Origin: Pyxidicoccus parkwaysis
GTDB taxonomy: Bacteria; Myxococcota; Myxococcia; Myxococcales; Myxococcaceae
DNA length: 64,000 bases
Direction: 5' to 3'
Assembly (NCBI RefSeq): GCF_017301735.1
Contig: NZ_CP071090.1
Span: 1,364,001-1,428,000 of the forward strand
Shown here: piece after piece, positions 32,324 to 40,695 of the stretch
Numbering within the stretch: the stretch's first letter is position 1
Layout: each line of letters begins with the position of its first letter
Notes under the pieces: generated by a model
What the model was told of the DNA's origin: nothing
What the model saw: only the letters and a program-made list of their open reading frames with translations
Databases searched by the model: none
Position numbers and translations under genes: made by a program

Positions 32324-33259
32324 ATGCGCCGGGACGGTCAGGGAGGGCTCGCGGACGCCTGGAAGGCTCCGCCTGGTCGCTGGCCCCGGTTGGGGCGGGG
32401 CCGTCCTCCGCCGGAGGGCCGGGCGTGGCGGAGCGTGGTGGCGCAGGCGCGTGTGTCTCGCATGCTCGAACACCCTCGCAGGGTGCTGTGCGTGGGGAAG
32501 TCGGCCGCGGGGCTCCTCATCGTCACCGAGGATGACGAGGGGCGGCGCTTCCTCCAGTTCGGCTGGCTGGGGGCCTCGCAGAGCGTGGTGTGGCCGGGCT
32601 TCCCGCTGCGGCTGGAGTCGGACTACACGCGAGCCATGGTGGCGGCGCTGGCCTTCGTGGCGGAGCCCCGGCGCATCCTCGTGGTGGGGCTCGGAGGCGG
32701 GGCCCTGCCGATGTTCCTGCGCGCGGTGTTGCCCCAGGCGCAGGTCGACGTGGTGGAACTGCACTCGGAGGTGGTGGACGTCGCGCGGCGCTACTTCGGG
32801 TTCCACGAGGACGCGTCGCTGCGAGTCCTGGTGGCGGACGCGAGGCACGTCATCGCGTCACCGGGGCCGGCGTATGACGCCATCCTCCTGGATGCCTATG
32901 GCCCGAGGGGAATTCCTCCACCGCTGGCGACCCGCGAGTTCCTCCAGGCGGCCCGGGCCCGTCTGGCACCGGGCGGCGTCGTGGTGGGCAACGTGCTGCG
33001 CCTGGTGGGGCGGTGGAACTCGGCCATGGCGCGCACGTGGGAGCAGAGCTTCGCCCAGCTCTACGCGCACACCGTGGAGGAGTCGGCCAACCAGGTACTC
33101 ATTGGCCTGCCGGACGCGGAGAAGCGCGCCCGGGCGGGGCTGAACGCGCGGGCGGACCGGCTGACGCGGGAGTGGGGGATTCCGTTCAACCTGCGGACGC
33201 GGGTGGCTCGCCGTTACCAGGGGGGCCTTCAGCTCGTCCACGCTTCCGGCACGCGCTGA
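32324..33259 (+). CDS. Spermidine-synthase-like (class I methyltransferase fold) protein
   Basis: A 311-residue protein with the aminopropyl/methyltransferase Rossmann fold. The nucleotide-binding loop ILVVGLGGGALPMFLR and the following acidic strand (VDVVELHSEVVDVARRYF) match spermidine-synthase-like proteins, as does YDAILLDAYGPRG with the catalytic-site Asp. The polyamine-binding half is reduced, so the true substrate is uncertain. The start is ambiguous: ATG 32324, GTG 32315 and ATG 32462 are all possible; the first is preferred because basic residues following it look coded. It is divergent from the AraC gene. Confidence 0.72.
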   Translation: MRRDGQGGLADAWKAPPGRWPRLGRGRPPPEGRAWRSVVAQARVSRMLEHPRRVLCVGKSAAGLLIVTEDDEGRRFLQFGWLGASQSVVWPGFPLRLESDYTRAMVAALAFVAEPRRILVVGLGGGALPMFLRAVLPQAQVDVVELHSEVVDVARRYFGFHEDASLRVLVADARHVIASPGPAYDAILLDAYGPRGIPPPLATREFLQAARARLAPGGVVVGNVLRLVGRWNSAMARTWEQSFAQLYAHTVEESANQVLIGLPDAEKRARAGLNARADRLTREWGIPFNLRTRVARRYQGGLQLVHASGTR

Positions 33260-33365
33260 GCCACGCAAGTCGGAGCACCCGCACTGATGCTCACCGTGCA
33301 ATGCGGGAGACGGGGCGTGAGTTCCGGACACGCGGCTGCTCGGCGCGCTTGCGAGTGGCGGGGAA

Positions 33366-34322
33366 GTGGAGCACGAGGGCGCTGCCGTGATTGTCCGTCC
33401 CCGTCCTGGTCCCCTCCGTCTGCTGTTCGTCGTGCGCGGCACCATCCTGCCTCGGGTGTTGCCGCATGTGCTGGTCGTCGCGGGGCTCTCCTGCCTCGTC
33501 GTCTGGACGCTCCAGCGGGGGCACCTGCGGCTGCCTGTCACGTCTCCGGCGCCGCTGTCGTTGCTGGGTATCGCGCTGTCCATCTTCCTCGGGTTCCGGA
33601 ACAACGCCTGCTACGACCGTTGGTGGGAGGCTCGGAAGCAGCTGGGCGCGTTGCTCATCGAGCTGCGTGCATTCTCCCACGCGGCCATCGGGTTGTTGGA
33701 CGACGGGCGTGCCGAGCTGCCCGTCGTGGGGCGTGAGGTGGCGCGGCGACTGGTGCACCGCAACATCGCCTTCGCGCACGCGCTCGCCGCGCATCTTCGG
33801 GGGCACGACGCCCGCGAGGACATCTCGCGCTATGTCGCGGAGCCGGAGCGCTCGCGTGTGCTCGCGAGTGGGAACCGGCCCAACGCGTTGCTGCGTGAGC
33901 AGGAATGGGAGCTGGCCACGCTGCGGCGGGAGGGGCGGCTCTCGGACATCACCTGGGGCGCGCTGAACGAGCGGGTCCACGCGTTGATGAGTGTGTTCAC
34001 CGCGTGCGAGCGCATCCGTGGCACTCCGTTGCCATTCGCATACACCGTGCTGCTACACCGCACGGCGTACCTCTTCTGTCTGCTGTTGCCCTTTGGTCTC
34101 GCAGAGGCGATGGGGTGGTTCACGCCGGTGCTCGCGGCGATGATTGCCTATACGTTCTTTGGCTTGGACCGGCTGAGTGACGAGCTGGAGGAGCCCTTCG
34201 GAGACGCGCCGAATGACCTGCCCGTGCTCGCGCTCGCGCGCACGGGGGAAATCAACCTGCTGGAGGCGCTGGGCGAACCCCAGCCCGAGCCGCTGCGTCC
34301 ACGGGACTTCATTCTCAAGTAG
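33366..34322 (+). CDS. Bestrophin-family (UPF0187) membrane protein
   Basis: A 318-residue bacterial bestrophin, an anion (or in some bacteria cation) channel forming pentamers. Diagnostic motifs are seen: ISIFLGFRNNACYDRWWEARK-type block near 75-100 in the second helix, the RLVHRNIAFAHAL segment, and the C-terminal FGLDRLSDELEEPFGDAPNDLP region with acidic gate residues. Helices are at about 22-45, 60-82, 215-240 and 250-272. GTG at 33366 or GTG at 33387 could be the start; neither has a strong Shine-Dalgarno. It is likely a single-gene unit. Confidence 0.88.
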   Translation: MEHEGAAVIVRPRPGPLRLLFVVRGTILPRVLPHVLVVAGLSCLVVWTLQRGHLRLPVTSPAPLSLLGIALSIFLGFRNNACYDRWWEARKQLGALLIELRAFSHAAIGLLDDGRAELPVVGREVARRLVHRNIAFAHALAAHLRGHDAREDISRYVAEPERSRVLASGNRPNALLREQEWELATLRREGRLSDITWGALNERVHALMSVFTACERIRGTPLPFAYTVLLHRTAYLFCLLLPFGLAEAMGWFTPVLAAMIAYTFFGLDRLSDELEEPFGDAPNDLPVLALARTGEINLLEALGEPQPEPLRPRDFILK

Positions 34323-34461
34323 GGGGCGCTGTCTGGCCACCGGTCCTGAGTCACATCAAACGAGCGCTGCGTCCCCCGTCCGTGGCCTCGCTGCCAAGGA
34401 CGGAGGCATCCGGCATTTCCCCATATGCGCGCGAGCATCGTGTCGTGCAAGCTGCCCGCGC

Positions 34462-35766
34462 ATGAGGACAGCTCGCGCACTGTGGCGCATGGCCCTGGTC
34501 TGCTGCTCATTGGTGCTGGTCTCGTGCGCCACGACACCTGATGGAATGCCGGATGAAGGCTGTGAGTCGTCGCGGCCGGCGGCCGTGCGGACCACGCGGC
34601 TGTCCGGAGACCGGGTGCGACTCGCCTTCACGCCGGCGGCGCCTCCGCATGCGTGGGCGACGCTGAGCCCGGACGAGGCACGCGCGGTGTTGGCTGTCTT
34701 TCATCAGGCCTTTCGTCAGGCGCCCCCGCCGCGCTTTCAACGGGCGCTGGCGACCACGGGCGCACCGGCGGAGTAGGAGCGCCAGCTCCGGGAGGAGTTC
34801 CTCGCCCGGTACGGGCCGTCTCCGCTGCCGCTACCGGCTTCGTTGGAGCACAGCCGCCTCTTCCTCGTGCTGCAACACTCGCCCAGGTACATGGGCCCTG
34901 GCATCCGGGACGCGGCGGAGGAGATGTTCCGTTCGCCGGCCTTCCTGGCCAGCGTGACGCTGTCGGTGATGCTGTACCTGTCCGCGTGGGCATTGCCTGA
35001 GCCGGTGTTCTCCAAGGGCTTCGCCGCCGCGCTGACGGTGAGGTTGGCGTTCGCGGTGGGCCTGCTGGAACTGCGCAACCTGGGGCTGGCCTGCTACCAG
35101 CTCTACAAGGACGCGGAGGCGGCGAGGACTGCCGAGGAACTGGAGGCGGTGGCCGAGCGCTTCGGCCGGGCTATGGGAGGCACGGCGCTGCGAGTCATGG
35201 TGCTCGTCGCCGGCTTCGGCGTGGGCAAGACGTTGCCCAAGGTGCCCGAGGGCGGACTCTGGTCCCTGCTGACACCGTCCCGGTACGCAATGCCTGGAGG
35301 ACTGACGTGGCAGACCGCGACGTCGGTGCAGATGGTCGCGGATGGAACGCTGGTGGCCAGTGGCGTGGCGGCGGCCACGGCCGCAAGTTCCGCTTCAGGC
35401 GGAGCCGGCAGCGCATGCAGCGATGGTTCAGTGAAGAAGGCCGACCACCAGTGGCATCACCTCGCCACGAACAAGAACACCGTCTCCGAAACGGCCGGTG
35501 GGCCGTGGACGCCTCTCTTCGAGGACTTCTTCGCACGAGCGGGGATGAGTTTGGAGGACCCAGCGAACCTCGTCTACCTGCAGCACCATCAAGGCCCTCA
35601 TCCCGAGGCGTACCATGCTGAGGTCTTCCAATGACTCAATGATGCGATGAAAGGCTGCAGGGCAGTCTCGCAATGCCGGGTGGCGCTCATGGACGCGCTC
35701 AAGCAGCTCAAGCGCGATGTCTGCACTCCAGGTTCACAACTCCATCAGCTTGTTACGCAGCCTTGA
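34462..35766 (+). pseudogene. SitA-like lipoprotein toxin (AHH-type C-terminus), broken by two in-frame stops
   Basis: One continuous frame of 435 codons is interrupted only by TAG at 34774-34776 (codon 105) and TGA at 35632-35634 (codon 391). The N-terminus is a lipoprotein signal (ALVCCSLVLVSC, Cys22). The middle has hydrophobic helices around 145-190. The C-terminus carries an HH-type nuclease block (DHQWHHLATNKN, then GPWTPLFEDFFARAGM and HHQGPHPEAYHAEVFQ), continuing after the second stop with LNDAMKGCRAVSQCRVALMD and a natural end at 35766. This layout matches my memory of the Myxococcus SitA5/SitA6 AHH toxin lipoproteins passed between kin by outer-membrane exchange. Each stop is one C-to-T change from CAG or CGA. 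An intact Imm11-type gene follows after 21 bp. Confidence 0.75.
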
Positions 35767-35787
35767 TGTGGAGGTAGAACGTCGGCC

Positions 35788-36354
35788 ATGTCCAGCTACT
35801 TCGAGCTGACCGATTTCAGGCGTACCCGTCACCGGTGGCACTTGAGGGCCCCGGTGGATGGAACAGGGCAGCAACTCGAGGACCCCTGGCAGTTCTTCGA
35901 TGGGAAGCGAATCGAGTCCCACGGGACCATTCGGTTCCCCGTGAAGCCCGATGGCGAGACCCTGGACTTCACTCTGGCTTCGTTTGCCATCCCCGTGGTT
36001 CACGAGCGTGTCGTCGACCTCTTCCTCCACCAGCGTGTCCAGGACGTCCAGTTCATCCCCGTGGAGGTCGAGGGCCACAAGGGCCCCTACTTCATCCTCA
36101 ACACGCTTCGGACCATCCGCTGCATCGACGACGCCCGTAGCGCGGAGGTGCAGTACTTCACTCCCGAGGACAACCAACCCGAACGTGTGGGGGAGTACCG
36201 CGTCGTCTCCGGCATGCGCATCGACCCGACGAAGGTCGGCGACGCACAGATCTTCCGCCCCTGGGGCTGGAACGTGGCGCTCATCGTCTCCGAGGACCTG
36301 ATGGACGCGATGGAGGCCGTGGGCATCACCGGCACGAAGTTCGAGCCCGTCTAA
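35788..36354 (+). CDS. Imm11-type (DUF1629-like) immunity protein beside the broken toxin
   Basis: A 188-residue cytosolic protein of the same group as the one at 4892-5473: it opens SYFELTDFRR, has the block FIPVEVEGHKGPYFILNTLRTIRCID, and ends IFRPWGWNVALIVSEDLMDAMEAVGITG. A GGAGG about 13 nt before the ATG is a distant Shine-Dalgarno. It follows the last stop of the toxin frame by 21 bp, so the two were one operon. The gene has no disruption even though its toxin does, as expected if it still protects against toxin received from related cells. A hairpin follows at 36371-36387. Confidence 0.72.
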   Translation: MSSYFELTDFRRTRHRWHLRAPVDGTGQQLEDPWQFFDGKRIESHGTIRFPVKPDGETLDFTLASFAIPVVHERVVDLFLHQRVQDVQFIPVEVEGHKGPYFILNTLRTIRCIDDARSAEVQYFTPEDNQPERVGEYRVVSGMRIDPTKVGDAQIFRPWGWNVALIVSEDLMDAMEAVGITGTKFEPV

Positions 36355-36370
36355 CCATGCCCGTTTCACG

Positions 36371-36387
36371 GGTGAAGGCTTTTCACC
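36371..36387 (+). terminator. Small stem-loop after the immunity gene
   Basis: GGTGAA (36371-36376) pairs with TTCACC (36382-36387) over a 5-nt loop, 17 bp past the stop codon. It is short and lacks a T-run. Confidence 0.35.
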
Positions 36388-36410
36388 ATCAGTAACCTTG
36401 TTGCATGATT

Positions 36411-36430
36411 CATGGGTTACCCAACCCATG
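36411..36430. promoter_or_regulatory. Inverted repeat just upstream of the small lipoprotein gene
   Basis: CATGGGTT (36411-36418) and AACCCATG (36423-36430) form a perfect 8-bp inverted repeat around ACCC, ending 9 nt before the ATG at 36440 and touching the GGAG ribosome site. It could be an operator or a hairpin that limits translation. Confidence 0.45.
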
Positions 36431-36439
36431 GAGCCTCTG

Positions 36440-36766
36440 ATGAACACGTCGCGAATCCTCGTCTCGCTGGCCGCCGGTCTCACCCTGTCTCTCACCGCCT
36501 GTGGAGGCACGGAGGAGTCCCTCACGGAGGCGCCGGATACCGGTGACGTGCTCGTGAGCACGGAGCAGGGCCTTGGGATTCCGCCGAACTGCCCGAACGG
36601 AGACCTCTACTACTGGTTCGAGAACATCCAGGGGTGCCTGACCTGCGGCACGGTTCGCAACCCGGGGCAGCTCGCCACCCAGTACGCGGCCTGCCGGTCC
36701 AACGTGACCGGGACGAGGACGCTCATCAACACGAAGTACTGCATCACCGGCTGCGACCCCCTCTAG
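36440..36766 (+). CDS. Small Cys-rich lipoprotein with STEQGL motif
   Basis: A 108-residue lipoprotein: signal helix 5-19, lipobox LTAC (Cys21), an acidic spacer, then STEQGL at 40-45 and a Cys-rich tail with six cysteines (NCPNGDLYYWF, QGCLTCG, AACRS, YCITGC). The even Cys number suggests three disulfides outside the cell. The same STEQGL motif occurs in the unrelated small lipoprotein at 58217-58489, in the same place between lipobox and Cys-rich tail. The ATG at 36440 is chosen for the signal; an upstream in-frame start at 36398 runs through the inverted repeat. The function is unknown. Confidence 0.72.
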   Translation: MNTSRILVSLAAGLTLSLTACGGTEESLTEAPDTGDVLVSTEQGLGIPPNCPNGDLYYWFENIQGCLTCGTVRNPGQLATQYAACRSNVTGTRTLINTKYCITGCDPL

Positions 36767-36834
36767 TAATCACCGCACGTCTCGGGGAGTTGTTCCCGTG
36801 CCTGTCCGGCCTCAAGCTTTCGTCACAGGCCGCC

Positions 36835-37020
36835 ATGGAACCCATCCCCGAAGCACAGCGTGAGGCTCTGGAGGCGCAGTATCAGCGCCTCGGCATTCGG
36901 GCGGCGGACATCTCCGGTTCGCACGCCTGGTTGCCCTGCCAGCCAACATCCACGTTGTTCGAGTGGTTCGCAGCCCATCCCGCGTCTCCTGCCCGCGCCG
37001 CGCCGGCCGACGTGAAGTAG
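36835..37020 (+). CDS. Possible 61-residue hypothetical protein
   Basis: A short frame beginning MEPIPEAQREALEAQYQRLG, helical and acidic at first, then ISGSHAWLPCQP and a Pro/Ala-rich end. Codon third positions look like neighbouring genes. It ends 13 bp before the start of the LytS-type kinase and might be translated with it. No Shine-Dalgarno is strong and no family is recognised. Confidence 0.42.
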   Translation: MEPIPEAQREALEAQYQRLGIRAADISGSHAWLPCQPTSTLFEWFAAHPASPARAAPADVK

Positions 37021-37033
37021 ACTCCCGCGCATC

Positions 37034-38164
37034 GTGTCCCTCATGGAGAACGCATCGCCCCGAGAATGGCGACGGTGGGCGTGGCTGGCTTTGGTGTGGA
37101 CCGCGCCAGCGACCTTCGCCGCCCTGGAGACGTACTTCTTCAGCCGCCTCGGCTCCCAGCCGCTGCCCCTGTGGCGGGCCTTCGCCTCGCAGGTTCCGGC
37201 CTGGTACGTGTGGCTGCCCGCCACGCCCGCGCTCGTCCACCTGTCGCGCCGGCTGCGCCTGGGGCTCCCGCTGAAGGCCCGTGCCGTGGCAGGGCACCTG
37301 GCCGCGTGCATCGGCGTGGGGGGCGTCTTCGCGCTCGTCTACACGCTGTGCCACGGGGCGTTCATGCCGCCCATGCCCAACATGCCGCCGCTGCCCCTGG
37401 TGGTGCTGCGCTATTGGCTGGGCTGGATGCCGATGATGGCCATGACGTACGCGGCCGTGGTCGGCGTGGCGTACGCGGTGGACTCGCAGCGGCGGGCGCG
37501 GGAGAACGAGCGGCAGGCCGCGGCGCTCTCCGTGCAGCTCGCCGAGGCCCGCCTGCAAGCCCTGCAGACGCAGCTCCACCCACACTTCCTCTTCAACACG
37601 CTCAACGCCATCGTCGTGCTGGTGCGCGAGCGGGAGACGGACACCGCCGCCCGGATGCTGGTGCTGCTCAGCGACATCCTCCGCCGGCTGCTCCAGCAGG
37701 GCGCCACGCAAGAGGTTCCCCTGCGCGATGAGGTCGCCGTGCTGTCGCGCTACCTGGAGATTCAGCAGCTCCGCTTCCAGGACCGGCTGCGTGTGGACTG
37801 GGACGTGGACGCCGCCGTGCTCGACGCTCGCGTGCCGAACCTGGTGCTCCAGCCGCTCGTCGAGAACGCCATCCGCCATGGCGTGTCCATGCGCTCGGCG
37901 GCGGGTGCGCTGCGCATCCGCGCCCGGCGGCAGGGAGATGTGCTGGAGCTGGCCGTGACGGACGACGGGCCGGGGCTGCCAGTGGGCTTCGACTTGGAGC
38001 GCAGCCCGGGCATCGGCCTGTCCAACACGCGCGCCCGGCTGGCCCAGCTCTACGGAGACGCGGGGCGAGTCAGTGTTGCCAGTTCTCCCGAGGGCACCGG
38101 CACCGTGGCCACCGTCCTGCTGCCGCTGCGAGCCACCGCCGTGGAGGAACGCGCACGTGGCTGA
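37034..38164 (+). CDS. LytS/YpdA-type sensor histidine kinase
   Basis: A 376-residue membrane kinase of the His_kinase (LytS/YehU) family. Four hydrophobic helices lie at about 15-35, 52-70, 85-105 and 122-150, then a short coil leads to the conserved phosphoacceptor block QLHPHFLFNTLN (180-191). The ATPase has LVLQPLVENAIRHG, DDGPGLP and GIGLSNTRARL. It has no separate sensor domain, so the helices sense the signal. The GTG at 37034 is followed by an ATG at 37043; both are possible. It overlaps the next gene by 8 nt, so it is paired with that LytTR regulator. Confidence 0.88.
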   Translation: MSLMENASPREWRRWAWLALVWTAPATFAALETYFFSRLGSQPLPLWRAFASQVPAWYVWLPATPALVHLSRRLRLGLPLKARAVAGHLAACIGVGGVFALVYTLCHGAFMPPMPNMPPLPLVVLRYWLGWMPMMAMTYAAVVGVAYAVDSQRRARENERQAAALSVQLAEARLQALQTQLHPHFLFNTLNAIVVLVRERETDTAARMLVLLSDILRRLLQQGATQEVPLRDEVAVLSRYLEIQQLRFQDRLRVDWDVDAAVLDARVPNLVLQPLVENAIRHGVSMRSAAGALRIRARRQGDVLELAVTDDGPGLPVGFDLERSPGIGLSNTRARLAQLYGDAGRVSVASSPEGTGTVATVLLPLRATAVEERARG

Positions 38165-38951
38165 GCTGCGCGTCCTGCTGGTGGACGACGAGCCGCTGGC
38201 CCGCCGTGGTCTGCGCCACGCGCTGACCCGCCATGCAGAAGTGACGGTGTGCGGAGAGTGCCGTGACGGGCGAGAGGCCGTGACGGCCATCCGCGAGCTG
38301 CGTCCGCACCTCGTGCTGCTCGATGTGCAGATGCCGGAGCTGGACGGGTTCGGCGTCATCCGTGAGGTGGGCGTGGCGCAGATGCCCGCGGTCATCTTCA
38401 TCACCGCGTATGACGCCTTCGCGGTGCGCGCCTTCGATGTGCACGCAGTGGACTACCTGGTGAAGCCCTTCGCGGACGAGCGCTTCGACGAGGCCCTGCA
38501 CCGCGCCCGGCAGCGGCTGCGCCAGGGTGAGGCTCTGGAGCTGGGCCGCCGCCTCGCGGGTCTGCTCACGGACACACCGCCGCCGCCCGCTCCCGTAGCC
38601 GCGCCATCCACTGAGTCCCCGGGGCGGCTGCTGGTGAAGGTGGGTTCCCGCTCCGTGCTGGTGCCCGTGGGAGACATCGACTGGATTGAGGCCGACGACT
38701 ACTGCGTCACGCTGCACGTGGGCTCCCAGGAGCACGTGCTGCGGGAGAGTCTCGCGGCGCTGGAGGCTCGGCTGGACGCAGAGCGCTTCGTACGCATCCA
38801 CCGCTCGGCCATCGTCAACGTGGAGCGCATCCGCGAGCTGCACCACGCCTCGCCCACGGAGTGGGTGGTGGTGCTGGAGACGGGACAGCGGCTGCGGGTG
38901 AGCCGCAACCGCCGTGAGCACCTGGAGCGCCGGCTGGGCCGGCCCCGGTAG
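38157..38951 (+). CDS. LytTR-family response regulator
   Basis: A 264-residue regulator with a receiver (acidic DDE at 10-12, phosphoacceptor Asp56 in LLDVQMPELDG, Lys in LVKPFAD) and, after a Pro-rich linker at about 142-160, a LytTR DNA-binding domain at about 165-262 (DIDWIEADDYCVTLHV, ERFVRIHRSAIVNVERI). The GTG start at 38157 lies inside the end of the kinase gene, giving translational coupling. It presumably receives phosphate from that kinase. Targets cannot be read here. Confidence 0.9.
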   Translation: MAELRVLLVDDEPLARRGLRHALTRHAEVTVCGECRDGREAVTAIRELRPHLVLLDVQMPELDGFGVIREVGVAQMPAVIFITAYDAFAVRAFDVHAVDYLVKPFADERFDEALHRARQRLRQGEALELGRRLAGLLTDTPPPPAPVAAPSTESPGRLLVKVGSRSVLVPVGDIDWIEADDYCVTLHVGSQEHVLRESLAALEARLDAERFVRIHRSAIVNVERIRELHHASPTEWVVVLETGQRLRVSRNRREHLERRLGRPR

Positions 38952-38959
38952 GCCCATCC

Positions 38960-40486
38960 TCAGGGCGTCGCCGAGGCCGTCGTCGGAGCGCGCGCCTTCT
39001 CCACCGCGTCGGTGAGCGCCTTCCACTCGGTCGCGCCCAGGTGCATGCCGAAGACGCGAGCCACATCCAGCTTCTCGCGCGCGGCCACGTCCACCGTCTC
39101 CGAGAGCTGCTGCGGGTTGAAGAAGCCGCCGCTCTGGCCCGGCTGCACGAGGTCGCTGGAATAGAGAATGTGGTGCTCCGGCATCCAGACGAAGAGCATC
39201 CGCTCGCCCGTCTCGGTGCGCACCGGAATCAGCTCCAGACGATTCGCGCCCGTGCCCAGCACCGTGCGGCGGGCCACCACCTGCAACTTCGCCGCGCGGG
39301 GCGCCTTGGCCAGTGCATCCGGCACCCGCGAGCGGGGCGCCTTCAGCAGCCGCTCCACGAGGGGACGGTTGAGGTCCAGCACGTGGAGCGGAATCCCGCG
39401 CGAGGCGTACTCGCGCACGCCGCCCACGTGGGGCCACGCGTCGCTGGTGGACACCACCGCCTTCACCTTCACGCCGGGGAAGCGCTTCGCGGCCTCCTCC
39501 AGCACGCGCGCCGAGTAGCCCGAGGCGATGGGCGCCTCAATCACCACCAGCCCGTCCTCCTGCTTCACCAGCGCCACGTCCCAGCGACCGGGAATGTGCA
39601 CCACGCCCGGTGCCAGCTCGACGGCAGGACGGTCCGGGCGGCCCAGCGGCAGGTCCTCCACCGTGAGCCCGCCGCGCGCCGCGAAGGCCTTGCGCACGTC
39701 GTCGGGGATGGCGAAGTCCGCGTCGGACACCTTCGGCTCCAGCTCCAGCGCCGTCACGGTGAAGGAGTGGTAGGTGGTGTCGTTGCGCTGCCACTCCCAG
39801 TTGCGCGGGTAGCGCAGCCCTCCGGCCTCCAGCGACCAGGACTGGAAGAAGAGCCGGGTGCGCACGTCGCCCCAGACGCTCCAGAACATGTCGGCCGGGT
39901 GCGCGTCCTCCGACTCCACCAGCGTGGGCAGTCCCGTGTTCGCGTTGAGGAAGAGGCGCACCGCCGCGCGCCCCTGGTGGAACGTCACCACGTGGTGCGG
40001 CACGTCCTGCAACGCCGTGTCCGGAGCGCCGTGCAGGTCCTTCGCGTCCAGGGCGGTGAGCAGGATGCGCTCGGGCGCGAAGTCGAGCCGCTCGCGCATG
40101 TCCTGGAGCTGGGCGCCGCCGACGGGGCGCAGCTTCCCCTCGTGCTCCATGGCCACCGCGTCGCCGTCCATCACCAGCGTCGCCACCTGCCAGGCGCCGG
40201 CTCCCGCTGCGCCCCGGCCCTCCGTCTTCTGGCGCAAGCGCTGACGGGAGGGGACGCGCAGCTCATCGACCTGCTCGTACATGACGAGCCAGGGCGGCGT
40301 GGGACGCTCGGACTGCTCCAGCAGGTTCCAGTGGCCGATGCCCTGGATGCGCAGGCTGGAGAGGGCCCGGAGCCGGGCCTCGCCGCCCATGGCTTCGGCG
40401 GCGGCCTGGACGCGAGCTCGTGCGTCGTCGGTGGCGGAAGCGGGGAGGGCGAGCAACAACAGACCGAGGAGAGCAATTCTTCGCAT
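38960..40486 (-). CDS. Secreted metallo-beta-lactamase-fold protein with degenerate metal site
   Basis: A 508-residue exported protein (signal ALLGLLLLALPASA). Residues about 20-280 form a beta-rich domain of the outer-membrane-lipoprotein-sorting type (LSSLRIQGIGHWNLL..., MYEQVDELRVPSR). Residues about 290-505 are an MBL fold, but the metal motif normally THxHxDHxGG reads TSDAWPHVGG, so both early His and the Asp are replaced while the last His stays. The later block MLFVWMPEHHILYSSDLVQP is kept. I recall a subfamily with such SDxWPH signatures; hydrolysis of the usual two-zinc type is unlikely. The ATG at 40486 is chosen for the signal. It converges with the LytTR gene, 8 bp apart. Confidence 0.75.
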   Translation of the reverse strand: MRRIALLGLLLLALPASATDDARARVQAAAEAMGGEARLRALSSLRIQGIGHWNLLEQSERPTPPWLVMYEQVDELRVPSRQRLRQKTEGRGAAGAGAWQVATLVMDGDAVAMEHEGKLRPVGGAQLQDMRERLDFAPERILLTALDAKDLHGAPDTALQDVPHHVVTFHQGRAAVRLFLNANTGLPTLVESEDAHPADMFWSVWGDVRTRLFFQSWSLEAGGLRYPRNWEWQRNDTTYHSFTVTALELEPKVSDADFAIPDDVRKAFAARGGLTVEDLPLGRPDRPAVELAPGVVHIPGRWDVALVKQEDGLVVIEAPIASGYSARVLEEAAKRFPGVKVKAVVSTSDAWPHVGGVREYASRGIPLHVLDLNRPLVERLLKAPRSRVPDALAKAPRAAKLQVVARRTVLGTGANRLELIPVRTETGERMLFVWMPEHHILYSSDLVQPGQSGGFFNPQQLSETVDVAAREKLDVARVFGMHLGATEWKALTDAVEKARAPTTASATP

Positions 40487-40695
40487 GGCGCCAGGATGGC
40501 GCGGCGCGAAGGCCCGCTTCCAACCCATGCTGCCAATGGCGAACGGCGCGCGGCGAACGGTATGTCCCGCGCGGCGAATGGCAGGGCGTCGAGGAGTCAC
40601 GCCACACCCCGCGAACTCCGAGGGAGGGCGCCGGCCAGTCCCTTGTCGCGCGGGTGAATCCCGGGCTTACTCACCGGCTCTCGTTCTCGGAGGTG

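Noticed and set aside
34843-35634. A separate complete gene starting at TTG 34843
   Set aside because: It is in the same frame as the upstream lipoprotein signal and separated only by a TAG codon, so it is better read as part of one broken gene.
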